From positions 1,736,001 to 1,800,000 of the forward strand of contig NZ_CP115960.1 in assembly GCF_027941955.1 (NCBI RefSeq): DNA of 64,000 bases, read 5' to 3'. Of this stretch, positions 1 through 6,840 are shown one piece after another (within the stretch, counting starts at the first letter, position 1; every line of letters starts with the position of its first letter). The position numbers and the translations under genes are program-made. The notes under the pieces are model-generated. The model ran no database searches, was not told where the DNA came from, and saw only the letters and a list, made by a program, of their open reading frames with translations. Origin of the DNA: Sphingomonas sp. 7/4-4. GTDB lineage: Bacteria; Pseudomonadota; Alphaproteobacteria; Sphingomonadales; Sphingomonadaceae.

Positions 1-78
1 CGCGTTCGTGGACAGCCCGATCAGTCCCTCCTTGCGCAGCGCCTGGAGCGTGCGATTGGTGTGCGCCCGGACCTTCGG
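1..78 (-). pseudogene. C-terminal HTH remnant of a second Crp/Fnr-type regulator (partial)
   Basis: Read on the minus strand from about base 78 down to base 1, the frame gives a stretch containing HTNRTLQALRKEGLI, which matches the recognition helix and following segment of Crp/Fnr helix-turn-helix domains. It lies immediately after the stop of the complete Crp-like gene, in another frame. A Crp HTH is normally C-terminal, and no N-terminal cyclic-nucleotide domain exists upstream in this frame. It therefore looks like the leftover of a tandem copy, or a paralogue whose front was lost or shifted. The piece is short and leaves the window. Confidence 0.35.
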
Positions 79-80
79 CT

Positions 81-833
81 CTAAAAGACGCCCAGTTCTT
101 CGCGATCGCGCAGATGCAGATAGCGCTGGTTGAAATCGCCCACGTCGCGCAGCCGTCGCCAGTCTGGGAAGCTGATGTTGCGGCGATTGCGCACGATCAG
201 CCCTTCCGTCTCCAGCACCTTGAGCACGCGATTGACGTGCACCGAAGTGAGGCCGGTGGCATCGGCGAGCTGCTCCTGCGTCATCGGCAGCGCATAGCCA
301 TGGTCGGGCCGCGCGGCGCCCTGCGCCTCCAGCCGCAATGCGAACTCGCACAGCAGATGCGCCAGCCGGCTGCGCGAATCCCGACGGCCGACATTGAGTA
401 CCCATTCGCGGAGGATCGAAGCCTCGATCAGCGTCGTCACCTGGATCGCCCTGCCGACATTGGGCCGTTCCAGCGCGATCTGCTGGAACGCCGCGATGGG
501 CACGTCCGCGATCTCGACGCGGGTGAGCATCTGGACGTTGTGGTCCGAAACCTCGAGGAACAGGTTCTGGAAGTCGAGCGCCTCGCCCGGGATGTGCAGC
601 CCGATGATCTGCCGCGCACCGTCTCCGGTGATCTTCTGGCGGAAGGCGTAGCCCGAAACCAGCACGCCGCAGGTCCGCGGCTTGTCACCCTCGCGCACTG
701 TGTATGTGGCCGGTTCCAGCCAGCGCAATTTGTAGGGAAGTGCCAGCAGCGCCTCGCGGTCCTCGCGCGTCAGCGAATGATTGCGATCCAGCCTTCCTAT
801 CAGCGCGTCGAGCGGATGATCCGCATCTGCCAT
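81..833 (-). CDS. Crp/Fnr family transcriptional regulator
   Basis: 250 residues if started at the internal ATG (MADADHPLD). A longer frame to 938 exists, but its extra 35 residues look non-coding. Residues about 25-115 fit the cyclic-nucleotide-binding-like sensor barrel. About 180-232 form the winged HTH, with MTQEQLADATGLTSVHVNRVL typical of Crp/Fnr recognition helices. No N-terminal cysteine cluster for an Fe-S centre is visible, so it is not a classical Fnr oxygen sensor. The ligand cannot be read from sequence. It is divergent from the DUF1993 gene across about 190 bp that could hold both promoters. A fragment of a second Crp-type HTH follows its stop. Confidence 0.88.
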   Translation of the reverse strand: MADADHPLDALIGRLDRNHSLTREDREALLALPYKLRWLEPATYTVREGDKPRTCGVLVSGYAFRQKITGDGARQIIGLHIPGEALDFQNLFLEVSDHNVQMLTRVEIADVPIAAFQQIALERPNVGRAIQVTTLIEASILREWVLNVGRRDSRSRLAHLLCEFALRLEAQGAARPDHGYALPMTQEQLADATGLTSVHVNRVLKVLETEGLIVRNRRNISFPDWRRLRDVGDFNQRYLHLRDREELGVF

Positions 834-1023
834 TTCATACTCCCGCTGCTGGGCGGGAGCACAAGCCTCTCTCAGTCGCCAACGGCCGGGATATCGAATG
901 GCGATGCCGCTACCATAACATATGGCGTACGACAGCAACCAAACAAATATTGTGTTTTAGGGCAATGGACCGACGTTCCGGTCCCGCTAGCCAAGCCGCA
1001 CCCCGCGCTCTATCTGCACGCGC

Positions 1024-1533
1024 ATGGCAACCGAGCTCTACGACCTCACGGTCCCCGCCCTCCTCCGCGGCTTCAAGGCGATGGCCGCGTTCCTCGAAAA
1101 GGCGCGCGCGCATGCCGACGAGCACGGGATCGCGCATGGCGATCTGCTCACTGCGCGACTGTACGACGACATGGCGCCGCTGACCGGGCAGATCCAGCGC
1201 GCCAGCGACACCGCCAAGTTCACCGCCTCGCGCCTCTCCGGGATCCAGCCGCCGGCGATGCCCGATACCGAGGCGAGCTTCGACGATCTCCAGGCGCGCA
1301 TTGCCGCGACGGTGGCGTTCCTGAACTCGGTCCCGCGCGAGGCGATCGACGGGCGCGAGGATGCGGATGTCGAATTGAAGACCCAGTTGTTCAGCATCCC
1401 CTTCAAGGGCCGCGGCTATCTGCTCGACTTCGCGCTCCCCAATTTCTATTTCCACGTCACCACGGCCTACGCCATCCTGCGCCACAAGGGCGTGCCGCTC
1501 GGCAAGATGGACTATATCGGCGGCATGGGATGA
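1024..1533 (+). CDS. DUF1993 family protein
   Basis: 169 residues, predicted soluble and mostly helical. It starts MATELYDLTVPALLRGF and contains the DUF1993-typical order: an N-terminal 'L..L...L.KA..HA' helix, a central acidic DIQ-like segment, and a C-terminal 'LPNFYFHVTTAYAILRHKGVPLGKMDYIGG' region. The family belongs to the DinB-like four-helix-bundle grouping. No enzymatic role is established and I assign none. Its TGA overlaps the ATG of the following reductase (ATGA), so the two are probably translated together. Confidence 0.85.
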   Translation: MATELYDLTVPALLRGFKAMAAFLEKARAHADEHGIAHGDLLTARLYDDMAPLTGQIQRASDTAKFTASRLSGIQPPAMPDTEASFDDLQARIAATVAFLNSVPREAIDGREDADVELKTQLFSIPFKGRGYLLDFALPNFYFHVTTAYAILRHKGVPLGKMDYIGGMG

Positions 1534-2393
1534 CGCGGATCGCAGTCATCGGCGCCGGCGCGATCGGTGGAACGCTCGCCGCGTGGCTGGCGCAGGGCCA
1601 TGACGTGACGGTCTGCGCGCGCACGCCGTTCGCCGATCTCGAGATCGAGAGCCCCGCAGGCACCATCCGCGCGACGCCGCGCATCCTCACCGATCCTGCG
1701 GAGGCGACCCCGGTGGATTGGGTGCTCACGACCACCAAGACCTATGACTGCGCGGCCGCGGCGGCATGGCTGCCGGGGCTGATGGCGCCCGGGACGCGGC
1801 TGGCAGTGATCCAGAACGGCGTCGAGCAACGCGAGCGCTTCCCGATGGTGCCGTCCGAACACATTGTCCCGGTGATCATCGACTTGCCCGCCGAACGCAC
1901 CGCCCCCGGCCGCATCGTCCAGCGCCGCGAGGGCACGATCCTCGTGCCCGACGGCGATGCGGGCGAGGCTTTCACCGCGTTGTTCGCCGAAACGGTGATC
2001 GAGACCGCCACCACCCCCGATTTCATCACCGCCGCATGGCGCAAGCTCGCGATCAATTGCTCGGGGATCGTCAGCGCCATCACCCGCCGCGCGGCAGAGG
2101 TCGCCAATGACGAGGGTGTGGCGGAAGTGATGCGCGGACTGGTCCGCGAATGCATCGCGGTCGGCCGCGCCGAGGGCGCGACGCTACCGGACCAGCTTGC
2201 CGATCAGGTGGTCGAATGGACCCGGAAAGCGCATCCGGATTCGGTCAATTCGCTTCACGCCGATTTCGTCGCCGGCCGCCCGATGGAGCTCGACGCGCGC
2301 AACGGCGTGATCGTCCGGCTGGGCGAGAAGCACGGCATCCCGACGCCGCTGAACAAGGCGCTGGCGGCGTTGGTGGAGGCGAGCGCCGTCTAG
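1530..2393 (+). CDS. 2-dehydropantoate 2-reductase family protein (ketopantoate reductase)
   Basis: 287 residues. The N-terminal Rossmann fold carries GAGAIGG at residues 8-14 for NADPH binding, in the position usual for PanE/ApbA. The central KLAINCSG segment supplies the family's conserved lysine and asparagine, and the C-terminal helical domain has the ELDARNGVIVRLGEKHGIPTP motif. The family reaction is reduction of ketopantoate to pantoate in pantothenate synthesis. Paralogues act on other 2-keto acids, so the substrate is inferred. The start is fixed by the ATGA overlap with the DUF1993 stop. A longer frame reaching back to base 114 is an artefact. The gene ends at a bidirectional hairpin pair facing modC. 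Confidence 0.87.
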   Translation: MTRIAVIGAGAIGGTLAAWLAQGHDVTVCARTPFADLEIESPAGTIRATPRILTDPAEATPVDWVLTTTKTYDCAAAAAWLPGLMAPGTRLAVIQNGVEQRERFPMVPSEHIVPVIIDLPAERTAPGRIVQRREGTILVPDGDAGEAFTALFAETVIETATTPDFITAAWRKLAINCSGIVSAITRRAAEVANDEGVAEVMRGLVRECIAVGRAEGATLPDQLADQVVEWTRKAHPDSVNSLHADFVAGRPMELDARNGVIVRLGEKHGIPTPLNKALAALVEASAV

Positions 2394-2401
2394 CCATCGG
2401 C

Positions 2402-2474
2402 GCTCCGGCGAAGGCCGGAGCGCTGGCGATCGAGCGACGCCCTCTCCTCCCAGGGCTCCGGCCTTCGCCGGAGC
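2402..2474. terminator. Paired-hairpin bidirectional terminator between convergent genes
   Basis: Two hairpins, 2402-2421 (8-bp stem, GAAG loop) and 2455-2474 (same stem, CTTC loop), are exact reverse complements of each other, so they can also pair as one long stem. They lie between the convergent ends of the reductase and modC. There is no clear U-tract, so termination is inferred from position. The arrangement belongs to the palindromic repeat family seen elsewhere in the window. Confidence 0.6.
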
Positions 2475-2484
2475 ACGAATGCGC

Positions 2485-3096
2485 TCAAATCTCCACGATC
2501 CGGCTCCCCAGCCGCTCGGCCTCGGCGCGGTCGTGGGTGACCATCAGGATCGGCAGGCCCAGCGCGTCGCGCAGCCGCTCGATCAGGCCCATGATCTCCT
2601 CGCGCCGCGCGCGGTCGAGCGACGACAAGGGCTCGTCGAGCAGCAGGAAGCGCGGGTTCGAAAGCAGCGCCCGCCCGATCGCCACGCGCCGCGCCTCGCC
2701 GCCCGACAGCGTCCGCGGCCAGCGATCGAGCAGTCCCGCCAGCCCGAGCAAGGCGATCGTCTCGTCGACATCGACCGCGCCCTCGCCGCTACGCCAGCCA
2801 TAAAGCAGGTTCGCACGCACGCGCTTGTGCGGGAACAGCCGCGCGTCCTGGAATACATAGCCCGCGCGCCGCCGCTCGGGCGGCAGATCGAGCCCGAGCG
2901 CGGCGTCGAACAGGTCCTCGCCGCTCACCCGCACATGCCCGCGATCGGGTTCGATCAGTCCCGCCACCATGTTGAGCACGCTGGTCTTGCCCGCGCCCGA
3001 AGGCCCGAACAGCACGGTCAGTCCCGCGCCGCCCTCGATCCGGCAGGCGATCTCGGCATCGCCCAGCCGCTTGGCGACGTCGACGTCAAAGGACAT
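2485..3096 (-). CDS. modC: Molybdate ABC transporter ATP-binding protein, short form
   Basis: 203 residues. Walker A is GPSGAGKTS near residue 31, the Q-loop is in VFQDARLFPH, the signature is LSGGEARRVAIGRALL, Walker B is FLLLDEPLSSLD, and the switch histidine is in MVTHDR. These are characteristic of ModC, which drives molybdate (or tungstate) import with ModB. The protein stops directly after the ABC domain and lacks the C-terminal molybdate-binding (Mop/TOBE) domains of E. coli ModC, so it probably has no substrate-sensing regulation of its own. Its start overlaps the end of modB by 11 nt, indicating translational coupling. It is last in modA-modB-modC. Confidence 0.93.
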   Translation of the reverse strand: MSFDVDVAKRLGDAEIACRIEGGAGLTVLFGPSGAGKTSVLNMVAGLIEPDRGHVRVSGEDLFDAALGLDLPPERRRAGYVFQDARLFPHKRVRANLLYGWRSGEGAVDVDETIALLGLAGLLDRWPRTLSGGEARRVAIGRALLSNPRFLLLDEPLSSLDRARREEIMGLIERLRDALGLPILMVTHDRAEAERLGSRIVEI

Positions 3097-3775
3097 GCAG
3101 CCCCCGCCCCGCGCGCCGCGCGATCAGTTCGGAGGCGACCAGGGCCGCCAGCGAAAGCAGTACCGACACTCCAGCCAGCCGCAGCACCAGGGCCTCTCCA
3201 CCCGGGGTCTGCAGCGCGGCGTAGATCGCCAGCGGCAGCGTCTGGGTCTCGCCGGGCACATTGGAGACGAACGTGATCGTCGCGCCGAACTCGCCCAGCG
3301 CGCGCGCGAAGCCGAGCACCACGCCGGCGATCACCCCGGGAAGACTGAGCGGCAGCGTGACCGTCGCGAACGTCCGCCAGCGCCCCGCCCCTAGCGTCCG
3401 CGCCGCCTGTTCGAGCCGCCGGTCGACGCCTTCGATCGACAAGCGGATCGCGCGCACCATCAGCGGCAGCGCCATCACGCCCGCCGCGACCGCCGCGCCG
3501 GTCCAGCGAAAGAGCACGCTCACGCCGAACCAGCTCTCCAGCCACGCGCCGATCGGGCCGGCGGGCGCGAAGGCGAGCAGCAGCAGCCAGCCGGTCACCA
3601 CCGGCGGCACCACCAGCGGCAGATGCACCAGCGCGTCGAGCAGCACCCGCCCCGGAAAGCGCACCCGTGCGAGCAGCCAGGCCAGTGCGAATGCCAGCGG
3701 CAGGCTGACCAGCACCGCCACGCCGCCCACCTTGAGCGACAAAGCGACGATCCCCCATTCCTCGGGCGTCAGCAT
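3086..3775 (-). CDS. modB: Molybdate ABC transporter permease
   Basis: 229 residues beginning MLTPEEWGIVALSLKVGG, with five to six hydrophobic segments. The EAA loop is recognisable as EQAARTLGAGRWRTFATVTLPLSLPGVIAG, and GFARALGEFGATI is typical of ModB. It forms the inner-membrane channel for molybdate with ModC at the cytoplasmic face and ModA in the periplasm. The open frame is continuous with the front part of modA only because modA has a frameshift. The true start is the ATG at 3775, directly after the reconstructed modA stop at 3777. Confidence 0.94.
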   Translation of the reverse strand: MLTPEEWGIVALSLKVGGVAVLVSLPLAFALAWLLARVRFPGRVLLDALVHLPLVVPPVVTGWLLLLAFAPAGPIGAWLESWFGVSVLFRWTGAAVAAGVMALPLMVRAIRLSIEGVDRRLEQAARTLGAGRWRTFATVTLPLSLPGVIAGVVLGFARALGEFGATITFVSNVPGETQTLPLAIYAALQTPGGEALVLRLAGVSVLLSLAALVASELIARRAGRGLHVL

Positions 3776-3776
3776 C

Positions 3777-4537
3777 TCACGGTGCCGTGAACCCGAAGCG
3801 CGCGAAGATCGCCTTGCCCGCGCCGGAGAGCAGGAAGCGGCGGAAACTCTCGGCATCGGGGCTGGTCGAAGCCTTGAGCCGCGCCAGCGGATAGCGGATC
3901 GGCGGATGGCTGCCGGCGGGGAGCATCCGCACCGCGCGCACCTGCCGCGAGGCGCGCGCGTCAGTGGCGTAGACCACCCCCATTCGGCCGCGCCGCGCTC
4001 GACCAGCGCCAGCGCCGCGCGGACATTCTCGGCGCGTACCACCCGCGGCGCGACACCGTTCCACAGCCCGAGCCTGGTCAGCGACGCCTGCGCATAGCGC
4101 CCGGCGGGCACCGAGGCCGGATCGGCCAGCGCGACGCGCCCGCTCGCCAGCAGGCGCCCCAGCGGGACGTTGGCGCTCGTCTGCCCTGCACTCGCGGGCT
4201 GCACCACCACCAGTCGATTACCGACCAGATTCGCCCGCGTACCCGGCACGATCAGCCCGCGCCGCTGGACATCGTCCATCCACGGTTCGTCGGCCGACAC
4301 GAACAGGTCCGCCGCCGCACCCGCCGCGACCTGCCGCGCCAGCGCCGACGAAGCCGCGAACGACAGCACCGGCCGCTTATGGCCCAGCCGAGCCCACGCA
4401 TCCGCCGCCGCGTTCATCGATTCTTGCAGGCTCGCCGCCGCGAGCACCAGCGGTCCGCGCTGTGCGGCGAAGGCGCGCGGGCCCAATGCGACCGTCGCAG
4501 CCACGCCGATCAGGAATTCGCGCCGGTCGATCCCCAT
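3777..4537 (-). CDS. modA: Molybdate-binding periplasmic protein, frame broken near 3985
   Basis: It begins MGIDRREFLIGVAATVALG, a twin-arginine-type signal followed by an AFA/A-like cleavage site. The mature part has AAASLQESMNAAADAW and SALARQVAAGAAADLFVSADEPWMD, hallmarks of ModA oxyanion-binding proteins. After AALALVERGAAEWG the frame jumps: the rest (VVYATDARASRQVRAV to FARFGFTAP) is in another frame. One extra G in the G5 run at about 3981-3985 restores a 253-residue protein of normal ModA length. A sequencing error is more likely than real loss because modB and modC are intact. Confidence 0.88.
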
Positions 4538-4696
4538 GCCCTCGTCTCCTCGCCTGCCCGCTATGACGCAAGCGCCACCTGCGGGGCAAGGACCTCGGGC
4601 CGGGAGCAGACTGCCGCTCCCGGCCCGATGCGGATATTCCTTGCAGCGCTCCGCTTACAAACAGGCCGCGGGACGCGAAGCCCGTCCCCGCGTAGT

Positions 4697-5606
4697 TCAC
4701 ATATTGTTGTCGGCGACGTCGACGCTCTTGCTGACCAGGATATTCACCGCGACGCGGCGGTTCTGCGCCTTGCCTTCGGAGGTGTCATTGCTCGCCAGCG
4801 GGTCCGCCGTGGCCATCCCGGTCGGGGTGAGCATGCGATAGGGCTTCCAGCCGCACTTCTGCTGGAGATAGTTGATCACGCGGTTGGCCCGCTTTTCGCT
4901 GAGCTCCTGATTGACGTCGTCGCTTCCGGTCGAATCCGTGTAGCCGACCACCAGGATCAAGGCGTTCTCGGTTGCTTCGGCCGTGGTTGCCGTTGTGCAG
5001 AGCTCGGCCTTGTCCTGATCGGACAGTTCCGCCTTGCCGGTATCGAAGTGCACGTTGGTGGTGCCCTTGATATTATACTTGTCGATGTCGCCCAGGCGGC
5101 CGCGCAGCGATTCCGTTGCCGCGGTCTGTTCCTCGAAGCGCTGATCCGTCGCGTTGCGGATCATCGACGCGGTCTTGAGGTCGTTCTTCCGAAGACTGAT
5201 CTGGCTCGCCACCAGATCACTACCCGATTGCAACGTTTTGACAGTAACCGGCAGCCCGTTGAGCAGCGAGATCTGCGCCGAGCTTGCTGGTGCTGCTGAA
5301 CAGGCCGCCTCCGGCCTTGATCTTGGTAGAATCGTTGACGGCGATGACTACGCTGTTGCCGTCAGCGGTCTTGACTTTCATCTTGTCGTCGTTGCGCGCA
5401 ATGATGACGCCTTTCACCTCGGGCCCTGCGGTCATCGCAGGCGCGGATTCACCATATACGACGATATTGGAGCCGGCCGGGCTCTGCTGCTGCTGCGGCT
5501 CCTGCTGCTGCGGCGGTTCCTGCTGCGCAAACGCGCTGCTCGACGCAGACGCGGCCAGCAAGGCCACCAGGAAGCGAACTCCTGGTCTCTTGGAAATGAC
5601 ACGCAT
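4697..5606 (-). CDS. OmpA-family protein with Gln/Pro-rich N-terminus, frame broken near 5280
   Basis: The N-terminal part (MRVISKRPGVRFLVALLAASASSSAFAQ) is a classical signal peptide. It is followed by a QQEPPQQQEPQQQQ linker and a small beta domain (KGVIIARNDDKMKVKTADGN). The C-terminal half is an OmpA/MotB peptidoglycan-binding domain: NVHFDTGKAELS, LVVGYTDSTGSDDVNQELSEKRANRV, and the closing NRRVAVNILV. The two halves lie in different frames but join around 5275-5285; removing one base gives 302 residues. It is probably periplasmic or anchored to the outer membrane and binds peptidoglycan. The N-terminal domain's role is unknown. Confidence 0.82.
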
Positions 5607-5796
5607 TGAGCAACTCCTTCAAATTGCCCCCCATCGGCCTTGCGTGTTCAGGTTAACCTGTCCAGCAGATGAACAGCTCTAGGAAGGCCGTTGATTGGAC
5701 GGGTGGTTCGAGCGCACCCTGCGACGAACCGATGCAGACCGGGCGGAGCGAATGGCCGGTTCTGTCAGCAGACTCCACTGGCCCCGACCCGGCCGT

Positions 5797-6840
5797 TCAG
5801 CGCCCCGTCAGCCCGCGCTTCATCGCCCGCATGCCGCCGATCATCTGGCTGGCGACGAGGTCGGCCGCCTGGCCGAGCGGCAGCGACTGGCTGCCCAGCG
5901 TGTTGTGGATCAGCAGCGATCCGGCGCGCACGCTGGCACGGCACACGCGCCACCAGAGCTGCGAGATCTCGCGGTCGACTGCCGCGAGTTCCTCGCCCGG
6001 ATTGGCTTCGCCGAACGCTGCGCGCAACAGGCCGATGCCCGCGAACAGCCGGTTGAGCGTCTCGGCATCGGGCACCGGCTCGCGCGCCATGGCATGACGC
6101 ACCAGCAAAGCGGCAATGTCCGGCGCGTCCTCGCCCAGCAGCGCCTCGTGCCGCTCGCGCAGCAGCAATTCGGCATGCGCGCGCATCGTGCAGTTGAACA
6201 TGTTCGAAGCGCCGCCGGCATGGCAGCGATAGAGCATCAGCACTTCGTCGACCTGCGCCAGCCGACCGAACGGCCGCAGCCGCTGGTACAGGTCGAAATC
6301 CTCGACATAGCGCATCTCGGGCCGCTCGAAGGGATCGAGCCGGCGCGCGGCATCGGCGCGGAACATCACCGAAGACCAGGCGATCGGGTTCTGCACCAGC
6401 ATCAGCCAGTCGATCAGCACCGGAGCCAGCGGCCGCGGCCAGTTGCCGGGCAGCCGCTTGCCTTCGACCAGGAAATCGGTGGCACAGCTCACCAGCGAAA
6501 CATCGGGACGTGCGTCGAGATAGGCCACTTGTCGCGCGAAGCGTTCGGGCAGGCTGATATCGTCCTGGTCGAGTCCGGCGACATAACGCCCGCGCGCCTC
6601 GGCGAACGCCCGGTTGCGCGCCACCACCGGCCCGCCATTGGCCTCCGAACGGATCACCCGCACCCGGGCGTCGCCGAGCCGCTCCAGCACCGCGACGCTG
6701 TCGTCCGTCGAGCAATCGTCCACCGCGACCAGTTCCCAGTCGCCGAACGTTTGCTCCTGAAGGCTGGCCAGCGTTTCGGGCAGCAAAGCCGCGCCGTTGT
6801 ACACCGCCATGATGACCGAGACCAAGGGCGCCCCGCTCAT
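5797..6840 (-). CDS. Glycosyltransferase family 2
   Basis: 347 residues. The N-terminal GT-A fold is clear: VSVIMAVYNGAALLPETLASLQEQT, VAVDDCSTDDS, GGPVVARNRAFAEA, and the metal-binding DxD-type motif in GLDQDDISLPERF. VEDFDLYQRL near residue 180 matches the family's catalytic ED region. The C-terminal third is helical, with no membrane segments, so it is probably a cytoplasmic transferase using a nucleotide-sugar donor for surface polysaccharide or glycoprotein. The acceptor is unknown. Its ATG overlaps the TGA of the aminotransferase-oxidoreductase fusion (ATGA at 6837-6840), so the two are co-translated and plausibly act in one sugar-modification pathway. Confidence 0.9.
   Translation of the reverse strand: MSGAPLVSVIMAVYNGAALLPETLASLQEQTFGDWELVAVDDCSTDDSVAVLERLGDARVRVIRSEANGGPVVARNRAFAEARGRYVAGLDQDDISLPERFARQVAYLDARPDVSLVSCATDFLVEGKRLPGNWPRPLAPVLIDWLMLVQNPIAWSSVMFRADAARRLDPFERPEMRYVEDFDLYQRLRPFGRLAQVDEVLMLYRCHAGGASNMFNCTMRAHAELLLRERHEALLGEDAPDIAALLVRHAMAREPVPDAETLNRLFAGIGLLRAAFGEANPGEELAAVDREISQLWWRVCRASVRAGSLLIHNTLGSQSLPLGQAADLVASQMIGGMRAMKRGLTGR

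Noticed and set aside
114..1529. Long plus-strand frame continuous with the reductase gene
   Set aside because: It is antisense to the Crp-like gene and out of phase with the DUF1993 protein. The residues are Arg/Pro-rich without family features, and the true reductase starts at 1530.
2479..3276. 265-codon plus-strand frame opposite modC/modB
   Set aside because: modC and modB are clear on the minus strand and this frame has no domain pattern.
5470..5530. CTGCTG-type tandem triplets as a microsatellite of interest
   Set aside because: They encode the Gln-rich linker of the OmpA-like protein and are ordinary for such a linker.
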